Assembly (NCBI RefSeq): GCF_900115735.1
Contig: NZ_FOXO01000024.1
Span: 1-64,000 of the forward strand
Source: Butyrivibrio proteoclasticus
Lineage (GTDB): Bacteria > Bacillota > Clostridia > Lachnospirales > Lachnospiraceae
Direction: 5' to 3'
Length of the DNA stretch: 64,000 nt
This document shows, piece after piece, positions 1-6,778 of the stretch (the stretch's first letter is position 1; each line of letters begins with the position of its first letter). The notes below the pieces were generated by a model, which was not told the DNA's origin, did not search any database, and worked only from the letters and a program-made list of their open reading frames with translations. The translations under genes and the position numbers were made by a program.

Positions 1-158
<158 letters not shown>

Positions 159-319
159 TTTAAAAGTTTGATCAGGCTAGAACTTAAGCTTGGCTTTTGT
201 TCTGTCCGTTATTTACTATTTCTTTGTTCTGAATAAATTCTCTTGGAATTTTTCAGGGTTGCATTACTGTTTATTTGTCAAGGTGCTTTGTTGTTGTGCT
301 CTTCAGCAGCAACTCGTTT

Positions 320-348
320 AGTATATCGCAGCTCCAGATGTTTGTCAA
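320..348 (-). promoter_or_regulatory. rRNA operon promoter, proximal (P2)
   Basis: On the minus strand, TTGACA (343-348) and TATACT (320-325) are separated by exactly 17 bp, a near-consensus housekeeping sigma promoter aimed at the 16S gene. The predicted start leaves a leader of about 150 nt. Confidence 0.85.
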
Positions 349-433
349 CAACTTTTTTAAACTTTTCTTTTCTTCTTTTGAAAGCCGCTATTTTCCTCAG
401 CTTTCACACCCCTCTCTCGAGCGGGCAAAAATT

Positions 434-462
434 ATTATAGCAAAGCCCCCCTCCAAATGCAA
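434..462 (-). promoter_or_regulatory. rRNA operon promoter, distal (P1)
   Basis: On the minus strand, TTGCAT (457-462) and TATAAT (434-439) are separated by 17 bp. It lies 114 bp upstream of P2. Tandem promoters are the usual arrangement for rRNA operons in Firmicutes. Confidence 0.8.
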
Positions 463-635
463 CAACTTTTTTGAGATTTTTTATTATTATATCTCCCTAC
501 ATCATTTAGTGATTATTATCTAATGAACCACTACTCCTCGGTGTCATATAGCACCACAAAAATGATTCACTTCATTAAAATTGCTTCACCGAGCTTATTT
601 ATCATAGAATAAAGTGGCCTCAAGGAATAAAACAA
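463..635. other. intergenic, no gene seen
   Basis: This stretch separates the rRNA promoters from the former 3' flank of tRNA-Ser. It is A/T-rich. The short open frames overlapping 243-523 have no ribosome binding site and run antisense to the rRNA leader and promoters, so they are not called. Confidence 0.6.
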
Positions 636-661
636 AAAAGCTCGCAAAATTGCGAGCTTTT
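636..661 (-). terminator. original tRNA-Ser terminator, now displaced
   Basis: Inverted arms AAAAGCTCGCAA (636-647) and TTGCGAGCTTTT (650-661) are followed on the minus strand by T-rich sequence. It abuts the left copy of the integration repeat. Before integration it would have sat immediately 3' of tRNA-Ser, and the mobile element now separates the two by about 7.5 kb. The hairpin is symmetrical, so it could also work on the plus strand. Confidence 0.75.
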
Positions 662-686
662 TAAACGGAGAAAGCGGGATTTGAAC
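662..686. repeat. attL, 25-bp direct repeat
   Basis: Identical over 25 bp to 8139-8163. It reads TAAACGGAGAAAGCGGG followed by ATTTGAAC, which is the tRNA-Ser acceptor and T-arm end in reverse complement. Beyond it the sequence no longer follows the tRNA, so this is the duplicated core left at the distal end of the element. Confidence 0.9.
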
Positions 687-751
687 GAATCTCAGTACGA
701 TCTCCAAATATTGAAAGAAAGGAGCTTCGAGCATCTTCTAACGGTTTGAAT

Positions 752-769
752 TTAACCATTTCTTAACCA
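752..769. promoter_or_regulatory. left integrase arm-type sites (TTAACCA x2)
   Basis: TTAACCA occurs at 752-758 and 763-769, one helical turn (11 bp) apart, just inside attL. The same heptamer occurs three times with the same phasing just inside attR. This is the expected layout of arm-type binding sites for the N-terminal domain of a tyrosine integrase. Confidence 0.6.
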
Positions 770-803
770 CACATATTATTATAGAAAGAAGAGGAATAAT
801 TAT

Positions 804-971
804 ATGAACGAAAATAATAATAACGAACAATCATTTTTTGAAAGAACTGTAAACTCAGTTCTCTTGCTAAACATTCTGGTAATAACAAACCTTATACTTT
901 TAATTACCATTTCTGCAAGTCTTTTGCGTATTGCACGTTTGATGGAATATGTAATACTTGGTATCAGATAA
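804..971 (+). CDS. small membrane protein (55 aa), unknown
   Basis: A 55-residue frame starting ATG, with a purine-rich ribosome binding site (GAGGAA) about 8 nt upstream. Residues 1-15 are polar and Asn-rich (MNENNNNEQ). Residues about 19-42 form one strongly hydrophobic helix (LLLNILVITNLILL), followed by basic residues, so it should be a single-pass membrane peptide. It is the first gene inside the left end of the element, where small excision factors are often found. It lacks the helix-turn-helix character of an excisionase, so no function is assigned. Similar small membrane proteins occur in plasmids as toxins or accessory factors; nothing here decides between these. Confidence 0.6.
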   Translation: MNENNNNEQSFFERTVNSVLLLNILVITNLILLITISASLLRIARLMEYVILGIR

Positions 972-1001
972 CTTGAATTTTGATAACTAATAACTTATCA
1001 T

Positions 1002-1040
1002 TGTGTAATCCCCTTCAAACATATAGAAGAGGATTACACA
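1002..1040. repeat. perfect hairpin with 9-nt loop, candidate origin or operator
   Basis: Arms TGTGTAATCC (1002-1011) and GGATTACACA (1031-1040) extend, after one C/A mismatch, by CTTC/GAAG. The result is a stem of about 15 bp around a 9-nt loop (1017-1025). It sits between the small membrane gene and the SH3 gene with no T-run, so it is not a normal terminator. CRESS-type Reps nick within the loop of such hairpins, but no conserved nick sequence is recognised here. Confidence 0.6.
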
Positions 1041-1054
1041 TAACGGAGATTATT

Positions 1055-2011
1055 ATGAATAAGAAAACTAAAATTATAATAATTGTATTAGCAGTAATGG
1101 TTGTTGGAGGAGCAGTCTTTGGTATTTACAAATATAATGCAGCTCAAGTCGAGCAAGTAGCCGAGGCACAGGAGACAATTGATGTTGATGCTCTTGCAGA
1201 GACTTATTACAATGAAAACAAAGCCAACATAAAATCAGACACTACATTAGAAGATTGGAAAACTGTCTTTAAAGACTATTGGGCAAGCACAAATGGTAAT
1301 GAAGCAGCAACAGTTGCAGATTGTTTAAACTATTTTGCACCAGATACAATACTTCCTGGTGATGTAGATGACCCTGAATCAATGGAAGTCAAAGTAGATA
1401 AAGAGGATGCTGACATAGTAAATGCTGAAATGCTAGGTGATGATGACAATGCAAGTGAAGAAGAATCAGTTGAAACTGTTGAGGTAGAGGCTAATGAGGC
1501 AACTACTGAAGCTTCAACAACAGATGCATCTACTGATACTATTACAAATACAAAAGACTTTGAAGTTGATTATTATGACAAGTCAAAGACAATGTATGCT
1601 ATTAGAAGTGTCAATGTACGTAAAGGACCAGATGCAAATGACTTTGAAAAGGTATTAACACTCAAAACTAATGATGCAGTAGAAGTCATTGGTGTTGTAG
1701 ATGAATACAACGGAAAAGAAGTATATTGGACAGCAGTTAAGATAAATGGACAGGAATACTACATCAGCGGAGTTTATTTATCAGATAGTAAAGTTCAGAC
1801 GACTACTTCTAGTGGAAATAGCAGCACTAGCAATAGTAGCCAGCAACAACAATCAAGTGGAAGTCAACAGCAGTCATCTAATTCAAATACATCATCAGAA
1901 AGTTCAGCAGCTGATAAATTAAGAGGTATACAGGAACACCAGTTAGATGTACAGTCAGGTGGTAGTGGTGATGGTGTTGCGGTTGGTGACCAAGGTATTA
2001 ATTGGCATTAA
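1055..2011 (+). CDS. membrane-anchored SH3-domain protein
   Basis: A 318-residue protein with a signal anchor at residues 5-25 (IIIIVLAVMVVGG) and a short basic start. A long acidic, Thr/Glu-rich linker follows to about residue 185. Then comes a bacterial SH3 domain at about 188-255 (SVNVRKGPDANDFEKVLTL, WTAVKINGQEYYISGVYL), and a Ser/Gln/Asn-rich low-complexity tail. The ATG at 1055 is chosen because GGAG lies 8 nt upstream; a frame extension to 980 has no binding site. Bacterial SH3 domains usually bind cell-wall peptides, so an extracytoplasmic, wall-associated role is inferred. It is the only obvious cargo-like gene of the mobile element. No catalytic domain is present. Confidence 0.8.
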   Translation: MNKKTKIIIIVLAVMVVGGAVFGIYKYNAAQVEQVAEAQETIDVDALAETYYNENKANIKSDTTLEDWKTVFKDYWASTNGNEAATVADCLNYFAPDTILPGDVDDPESMEVKVDKEDADIVNAEMLGDDDNASEEESVETVEVEANEATTEASTTDASTDTITNTKDFEVDYYDKSKTMYAIRSVNVRKGPDANDFEKVLTLKTNDAVEVIGVVDEYNGKEVYWTAVKINGQEYYISGVYLSDSKVQTTTSSGNSSTSNSSQQQQSSGSQQQSSNSNTSSESSAADKLRGIQEHQLDVQSGGSGDGVAVGDQGINWH

Positions 2012-2138
2012 CAAAGCATAATTATTTTTTAAGTTTGGCAGTCACATTTTTGTGGCTGCCAAACTCAACTAAATAAGCTTATAAGTGTGATATAAAAAGA
2101 CACCTGCTTGCACAGGTGTCCCAAGTAACAGAAGATAA
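2012..2138. other. non-coding stretch with two hairpins
   Basis: Two strong hairpins lie between the SH3 gene and the structured block. The first has a 14-bp stem pairing 2032-2045 (AGTTTGGCAGTCAC) with 2052-2065 around a 6-nt loop. The second pairs GACACCTG (2099-2106) with CAGGTGTC (2113-2120). The first is preceded, not followed, by a T-run, so it is not a typical terminator for the SH3 gene. Confidence 0.6.
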
Positions 2139-2254
2139 ACGCCTATAGCCCGATCAGGTGCGAAGCACACAGCCGATGTTTTCATGCGGAGCAAAGCGAA
2201 GCTGCGGAGCTGAAAACTCGAGCGGAGCGTCCTTTGCTCTGGGGCAACTGGCGT
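2139..2254 (+). ncRNA. putative multibranched structured RNA or replication origin
   Basis: This block is visibly richer in G+C than the flanking AT-rich DNA and folds as nested stems. The closing stem is ACGCC (2139-2143) with GGCGT (2250-2254), then GCCC (2148-2151) with GGGC (2242-2245). Inside are GTGC/GCAC (2158-2161/2165-2168), GTTTTC/GAAAAC (2178-2183/2212-2217) and a GAGC/GCTC pair near 2220-2240. An 11-bp terminator-like hairpin follows at 2262-2293. It matches no RNA family I recognise. An open frame at 2234-2464 overlapping it has no binding site and is rejected. The strand is inferred from the following terminator. Confidence 0.5.
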
Positions 2255-2261
2255 AATCTGG

Positions 2262-2305
2262 AAAGGTGGGAGCTAACATTGCCTCCCACCTTTGTATTTT
2301 GTATT
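2262..2305 (+). terminator. hairpin with T-rich tail
   Basis: A perfect 11-bp stem pairs AAAGGTGGGAG (2262-2272) with CTCCCACCTTT (2283-2293) around a 10-nt loop. T-rich sequence follows on the plus strand (TATTTTGTATTTTT). It would end an RNA covering the structured block. Confidence 0.6.
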
Positions 2306-2487
2306 TTTCCAATCCAATATCCCACAAAATCTGAATTCAATGCAGATACATCTGTTTCTAAAATGATGTATCTATATTTTTTATGTATTTCTAAAAACTT
2401 TTTCTATTTTTTTCGAGCAATCGTCTCAGGATTCTCATTTATAGATAAGAAAATAAAAACTTAACTTATTTAAAAGGAGAACAAAAC
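2306..2487. other. AT-rich leader before the small-gene operon
   Basis: No gene is supported. The stretch presumably holds the promoter of the operon starting at 2488, but no convincing -35/-10 pair is visible. The Shine-Dalgarno sequence AAGGAGAA at 2473-2480 belongs to the next gene. Confidence 0.5.
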
Positions 2488-2889
2488 ATGAGCATGGCAT
2501 TATCACAGTTACATCTTTCCACTTCATCTATTGCAGAAAAGACTTCTGCCAAGGACTTCCAAGCAGTTGAGGCACGTATCAACCATAAGTTTGACGCAGC
2601 CACCAACACACAACTTGAGGAAATTGACCGCATCTCTATTACAGTACTTGGCTATAGAGGTTCGACACCTGTAGTCAAACTCCCCATCAACCTTGTCAAA
2701 AAGGTCACAGAATTAAAGGAAAAGCTTGATGCAAATAATTCAGTACGCATTGCATTTGAAGGTCTCAAAATCAAGCCATATGCGCTAATTAATGATAAGG
2801 GCTCTCTAATCAGTGGTGTTTCCTGCTCTGCTGACGACTTCACAATTACCCAATGTGATGAAGACGACTTGGAAGGTCTCGAATTATGA
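2488..2889 (+). CDS. unknown protein of mobile element (133 aa)
   Basis: First gene of a four-gene run; a strong AAGGAG lies 8 nt before the ATG (an alternative ATG follows two codons later). The product has no signal peptide or membrane segment. The middle section (residues 47-110: ISITVLGYRGSTPVVKLP, then VRIAFEGLKIKPYALIND) has the alternating hydrophobic pattern of a beta-rich fold. The C-terminus is very acidic (DEDDLEGLEL). An acidic tail on a small beta protein resembles single-strand DNA-binding proteins, which would suit a rolling-circle plasmid, but no SSB signature is recognised and the idea is only a guess. Its stop overlaps a possible start of the next gene (ATGA). Confidence 0.7.
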   Translation: MSMALSQLHLSTSSIAEKTSAKDFQAVEARINHKFDAATNTQLEEIDRISITVLGYRGSTPVVKLPINLVKKVTELKEKLDANNSVRIAFEGLKIKPYALINDKGSLISGVSCSADDFTITQCDEDDLEGLEL

Positions 2890-2915
2890 GGTTCCAGTAC
2901 AAGGGAGGGGCTAAT

Positions 2916-3281
2916 ATGCCCCTCTCCAACTATAAAAGGTCTTATATTCAATTAAAGGATATCAGCCCAACAAAATCTGATATTGCGATTTTAAAATATA
3001 TCCGTGCAATTTCTAACAATAATAGCGGCATATTGACACATTACATTTATCAAATTGCTATTAAAAATAGTCCTGAGCTTGCCAACGTTTATATCGCGGC
3101 TTCTGCCGTAAACAAAGCCGTTACAAGCAAAATAGTTGATGCACTAGAACAGGACAAGCCTTTTCACTTAGCAGAAGTGTCATTTATCAATCTATGTATT
3201 TGGCAATATAGCTATTTGAAAAACGGAAAAAACATTGTAGGCATTAAAGGAACCGCAGATTCAGTTAAATTGGAGGTTTAA
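2916..3281 (+). CDS. unknown protein of mobile element (121 aa)
   Basis: The start chosen at 2916 has a strong GGGAGGGG just upstream. An in-frame ATG at 2886, overlapping the previous stop, would add ten residues and cannot be excluded. The 121-residue product is soluble and predicted mostly helical (PTKSDIAILKYIRAI, YIAASAVNKAVTSKIVDAL), with no cysteine pairs and no recognised domain. It follows the 2488 gene and precedes the 3287 gene by 5 bp, so co-transcription is likely. No function is assigned. Confidence 0.65.
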   Translation: MPLSNYKRSYIQLKDISPTKSDIAILKYIRAISNNNSGILTHYIYQIAIKNSPELANVYIAASAVNKAVTSKIVDALEQDKPFHLAEVSFINLCIWQYSYLKNGKNIVGIKGTADSVKLEV

Positions 3282-3286
3282 AAATC

Positions 3287-3670
3287 ATGAAACACTCGAG
3301 GTTATTCACTATTCTGACTATATTCTCAGAGGTTACAGACTTCTATTCTACAACATTCTCACTTGAACTAGATAAACGCAGTTTTGATGAAATCATAGAT
3401 TGCAAAAATAAAGTTGAATATGTATCAGTGCGCCTAATTACTTCTGATACATCTACTTTTGATTCGGAAAAACTACGAGACGCAATGAATGAATTCCTCT
3501 GCTTTGTCAATTGCCCTTTCGACAGAGCAATAAAAGGAAAATTATGTCTTTATGTTTCTGCATTAAAAGTCGAATCTAAAACAACTATGCACGCACATCT
3601 ATTAGTGCTTGAAGATGCTTATTCATGGGAATTGTACAAAAAAATCAACACAGAAGGAGTCAAAATATGA
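3287..3670 (+). CDS. unknown protein of mobile element (127 aa)
   Basis: A 127-residue protein 5 bp after the previous stop, with GGAGG upstream of the ATG. It has mixed alpha/beta character (FSLELDKRSFDEIIDC, YVSVRLITSDTS, LCLYVSALKVESKTTMHAHLLVLEDA). The TTMHAHLLVLED segment superficially recalls the HUH strand of a nickase, but the flanking motifs are absent and the real Rep lies downstream. Its stop overlaps the ATG of the next gene (ATGA), which indicates translational coupling. No function is assigned. Confidence 0.65.
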   Translation: MKHSRLFTILTIFSEVTDFYSTTFSLELDKRSFDEIIDCKNKVEYVSVRLITSDTSTFDSEKLRDAMNEFLCFVNCPFDRAIKGKLCLYVSALKVESKTTMHAHLLVLEDAYSWELYKKINTEGVKI

Positions 3671-4167
3671 AAAAGGAAATAAACAATTTAATCACCAACA
3701 TATCTTGTTATGTACAGTCGCTTTATACGGATTATATTCACACTTCAAATGAAGCTGAAGGTGCTAAGGCTGTATATCGCCGTAATATCTGCCTGTATAA
3801 TTTTATGCTTAAAATGCAGGCAGATTTATTCCAAGCTATGAAGGGAAAGAACTATTCTCGCTTAAGCCCTATCAGTGACCCTTCTCAAATCCGCATAGCT
3901 GACTACGTTCAGAAAGACGGAACATATCTATACAAATTCTCTTTATCAAAGAAATCATCCGATGATGAAATTATCGATGTTATCCTTGATAAAATTAGCG
4001 CCAATATAAATGCAGATATAAAGCAAGCTGCGTTCTCACTATACACAAGCTGTGGATCTGATATGCAATTTTATTATCCTTACCTTGCGAATGGTCTTTA
4101 CGTCCTTAAACTTATCGACAACGGCACAGACATTATTATGATCTGCGCCACTCATCTTCAACCATAA
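3667..4167 (+). CDS. unknown protein of mobile element (166 aa)
   Basis: Starts at an ATG overlapping the preceding stop, with GAAGGAG about 7 nt upstream. A longer in-frame extension overlaps the previous gene and lacks a binding site. The product is a soluble 166-residue protein, helical in its first half (ITNISCYVQSLYTDYIHT, KAVYRRNICLYNFMLKMQ) and mixed in the second half. It ends the four-gene run, and 354 bp of non-coding sequence follow. No domain is recognised. Confidence 0.65.
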   Translation: MKKEINNLITNISCYVQSLYTDYIHTSNEAEGAKAVYRRNICLYNFMLKMQADLFQAMKGKNYSRLSPISDPSQIRIADYVQKDGTYLYKFSLSKKSSDDEIIDVILDKISANINADIKQAAFSLYTSCGSDMQFYYPYLANGLYVLKLIDNGTDIIMICATHLQP

Positions 4168-4521
4168 CAATATCCTCTCCTCTACAAAGGGGCTCTCTGA
4201 CATCAGGGGGCTCTTTTGTTTTCTATATTTAACTCTTTCGATATGTTAATAAACTGCGCATACATGTAGGTAAATTTCAATACATGTTAGTTGTTTTTCC
4301 AAAATATATACATGGTCCACAATCATTAGTCTGCTCCTTTCTTACATTCCGATACAGTGACATACATTCCCAAAAATCAATTCCTACGTTATTACAAGCA
4401 TTGCTCTTAGTACCTCATATAGAGATTTAAGAGTGATGCGACATCTGAAAAATGATGCACCGACATATAACGATACATTTGTCTATACCTCTTAAATCAC
4501 AAAATTTTGGAGGTATAAATA
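4168..4521. promoter_or_regulatory. non-coding region with iteron-like and inverted repeats before the HTH-rep operon
   Basis: Three copies of TACATG occur at 4261, 4281 and 4309, and related ACATAC/ACATTCC words continue to about 4370. Closer to the next gene, GATTTAAGAG (4424-4433) and CTCTTAAATC (4489-4498) form a 10-bp inverted repeat. It encloses two TGATGC words, each followed shortly by GACAT. This could be the operator of the 4522 regulator or part of the replication origin. Direct repeats of GGGGCTCT near 4186-4216 do not form a terminator hairpin. Confidence 0.5.
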
Positions 4522-5172
4522 ATGAACAATATAATTGTCACCAGTTTATCAAGAGTAACAGCAACATCCACATCACTTGACGCAAACACCACACAAGAGC
4601 ACAGAAGTTTTGGAGCCTCGTTGGCTACGGTTAAAAAAATAAGGAGAGGCGTATTTAAGGATGGCAATAATTACGTATCTTTCTTTAAAAAGGATGGTTA
4701 TTCCTTTATCCGTTACAATAACACTTGCTGTGAGGTATCCGAATCACTTTTTCGCGAGCTTGAAAAAATATATGAAAACCAATCTTACACATCGTTTTCG
4801 CGCACAAAGAATGGTGATGAGCAGGAAAAACAAGATCAAATTACTAGCAAAAAAACAACGCCAAAAGAAAAAAATCCCAATATTCAACCACAAATTGTAA
4901 TCGGAATTGATGATTCAATGCAAAAAGAATTCGTCGAAAACCATTTTATCAATCCAGAGGATGAAATACTCTTATACGAACTCCGAGATAGTATTGGAAA
5001 GTTTAGGGAAACGCTTGATACAAAGGAACTTCTGATTTTTGATTGTCTTATCATAAAAGGCATAAGTCTCGCAGGATATCAGAAAATTGCAGGATGTAGC
5101 TCTTCAACTGCCTCATATAGAAAGGCAAAAATTTATGAAAAAATGAAATGCTATTTTACAAAACTCGTTTAA
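4522..5172 (+). CDS. HTH protein, sigma region 4-like, upstream of rep
   Basis: A 216-residue protein with GGAGG 10 nt upstream. The first 110 residues are variable and basic. Residues about 150-212 (DEILLYELRDSIGKFRETL, then LLIFDCLIIKGISLAGYQKI, then SSSTASYRKAKIYEKMK) have the two-helix plus recognition-helix pattern of a sigma-70 region 4 or plasmid helix-turn-helix. It lacks region 2, so it is not a complete sigma factor. Its place just ahead of rep, with inverted repeats upstream, suggests a regulator of rep transcription or copy number; this is inference. Confidence 0.65.
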   Translation: MNNIIVTSLSRVTATSTSLDANTTQEHRSFGASLATVKKIRRGVFKDGNNYVSFFKKDGYSFIRYNNTCCEVSESLFRELEKIYENQSYTSFSRTKNGDEQEKQDQITSKKTTPKEKNPNIQPQIVIGIDDSMQKEFVENHFINPEDEILLYELRDSIGKFRETLDTKELLIFDCLIIKGISLAGYQKIAGCSSSTASYRKAKIYEKMKCYFTKLV

Positions 5173-5226
5173 TTCTTCGAGCAACCTTCGTGCTTTTCAC
5201 ATTATTAGTCAAAAGGAGGTGCTCAC

Positions 5227-6270
5227 ATGCCAGAGACAAAGCCAAAAACTGATACGCAATCAAGGTCATACTCCCTGTGTTTTCATAACTTAGAGGACAC
5301 AGGGTACACTCACGAAAAAATCATGCAGATACTACAGTCAATACCATCAATAAAGTACTGTTGTTTAGCAGAAGAAATCGGCGTGGAAAGTAAAAAGCTT
5401 CATGCGCACGCATATTTTTATTCTTCTAGTCCCATCCGCTTTAGTACTCTTCGAAATAAGTTTTTTGATGCAGATGTTAATATTCAAAAATCCCAAGGCA
5501 CCGCAGAAGAAAACCGCTCATACTGTTTTAAAGTTGGCAAATGGGAAAATGATCCCAAATCCGATCAAAGGATTAACGGACGGCAATGGGAGTATGGACA
5601 ACTTCCCGAAAACCATAAAGGGCAACGAACTGACCTTGAACAGCTCTACCAACTGATAAAAGAAGGTTTTTCCAATTCTGAAATCTTAGAGGCTATGCCT
5701 GACATAGCTCTAAGAAATATTGATAAGCTTGATAAAGTCAGACTCTCTCTCTTCTATGATAAATATTCAAAGGAGCGTAGACTTGACCTGACTACCCACT
5801 ATATTTATGGAATAACTGGCGGAGGAAAAACAAGAGGAATTCTCGATATGCATGGAGATGAATCCGTATATAGGGTTACAGATTATGCTCACCCTTTTGA
5901 TAGTTATGACCCCACTCGTCACTCTGTCATAGTTTTTGACGAATTCAGATCAAGTCTTAAGCTTCAAGATATGCTTTCATATTTGGACGTGTATGCTGTC
6001 TTACTACCGGCACGATATTCAAATAAAGTAGCAGCATATACTACAGCATATGTTGTTTCAAATGAACCATTTGAATCTCAATATGCAGATATTCAAAAGG
6101 TACCAGATAAGGCGGAAACATATGCAGCATGGGTACGCCGTTTTAATGGCTATGTAAAGCGTTATAACGCTGATGGAACTATAGATACATGGGACACCAT
6201 GAAAGAGTATCTTGATCGCAATAAGTCTTGGCATACGCCTGAAGCTACAGACAACTTACCTTTCGAATAA
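5227..6270 (+). CDS. rep: rolling-circle Rep, HUH endonuclease-SF3 helicase (CRESS type)
   Basis: A 347-residue replication initiator with an ideal AAAGGAGG upstream. The N-terminal nickase carries motif II KLHAHAYFY (His59, His61) and motif III SYCFK (Tyr99, Lys102). The YCxK form is that of geminivirus and circovirus Reps. The C-terminal superfamily 3 helicase carries Walker A GITGGGKT (195-202), Walker B VIVFDEF (234-240) and motif C YVVSN (275-279). All key residues are intact. In the known family, Tyr cuts a hairpin origin and stays attached to the 5' end while the helicase unwinds. Such Reps occur in bacterial pCRESS plasmids, thought to be related to the ancestors of eukaryotic CRESS-DNA viruses. 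Here it is coupled to an integrase, so the element can probably alternate between integrated and circular states. Confidence 0.9.
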   Translation: MPETKPKTDTQSRSYSLCFHNLEDTGYTHEKIMQILQSIPSIKYCCLAEEIGVESKKLHAHAYFYSSSPIRFSTLRNKFFDADVNIQKSQGTAEENRSYCFKVGKWENDPKSDQRINGRQWEYGQLPENHKGQRTDLEQLYQLIKEGFSNSEILEAMPDIALRNIDKLDKVRLSLFYDKYSKERRLDLTTHYIYGITGGGKTRGILDMHGDESVYRVTDYAHPFDSYDPTRHSVIVFDEFRSSLKLQDMLSYLDVYAVLLPARYSNKVAAYTTAYVVSNEPFESQYADIQKVPDKAETYAAWVRRFNGYVKRYNADGTIDTWDTMKEYLDRNKSWHTPEATDNLPFE

Positions 6271-6283
6271 CGGAGGTTTTAAC

Positions 6284-6697
6284 ATGCAAGTTAAGGATTA
6301 CAAATCACTTATGCAAAGATTCAAAATGTCCCCCAAAACAAAGCTGGCTATTCTGCAGGATATTAGTAACACTTTAACTAACAATAAATACTTCTCTGTG
6401 CTCCCTGAATCTATATCCACAGATAATACAAATATCTTTAAAGTCTGCGATGCAAAATGGGTGTACTCAACAGATAAAACATATAAATCGCTTGCTATCT
6501 ATACAGATACCACATGTGGAAAACGCTGGATTCACGTCTACAGTGATGACAGCGCAATTAAAGACACATCAGAATCAATTTATTCCCAGCGGAAGGAATC
6601 TATAATAGTCGCCTTCCCAAACATATACTTCTATCCATATTCCATTGGAGGCAGAGGAATATCTCTTCGCTCCTGCGGAGTATTTATAGTCAAATAA
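6284..6697 (+). CDS. unknown protein between rep and int (137 aa)
   Basis: The start at 6284 has CGGAGG 7 nt upstream and lies 13 bp after rep; a frame extension into rep is rejected. The 137-residue product is soluble, with a helical first third (YKSLMQRFKMSPKTKLAILQ) and a beta-rich remainder (KWVYSTDKTYKSLAIYTDT, RWIHVYSDDSAI, IIVAFPNIYFYPYSIGG). No motif is recognised. Its position between rep and int could suit an accessory replication or excision factor, but nothing in the sequence shows it. Confidence 0.65.
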   Translation: MQVKDYKSLMQRFKMSPKTKLAILQDISNTLTNNKYFSVLPESISTDNTNIFKVCDAKWVYSTDKTYKSLAIYTDTTCGKRWIHVYSDDSAIKDTSESIYSQRKESIIVAFPNIYFYPYSIGGRGISLRSCGVFIVK

Positions 6698-6778
6698 AAA
6701 AACAAAAGAATAATAGCAGCCTTCCCCCAAATCATGAATACAGAATTAGGCGCTGCTCTAATAGGAGAAGTCTGTATC

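Noticed and set aside
276..281. A third rRNA promoter (-35 TTGACA on the minus strand)
   Set aside because: No acceptable -10 hexamer lies at 16-18 bp.
243..523. Two short open frames on the plus strand
   Set aside because: They lie antisense to the rRNA leader and over its tandem promoters, with no binding site and no protein-like composition.
2234..2464. 76-codon open frame
   Set aside because: It starts inside the structured block and runs through the terminator hairpin; no Shine-Dalgarno sequence; composition is not protein-like.
4186..4216. Terminator at the end of the four-gene run
   Set aside because: The GGGGCTCT words are direct repeats and do not pair.
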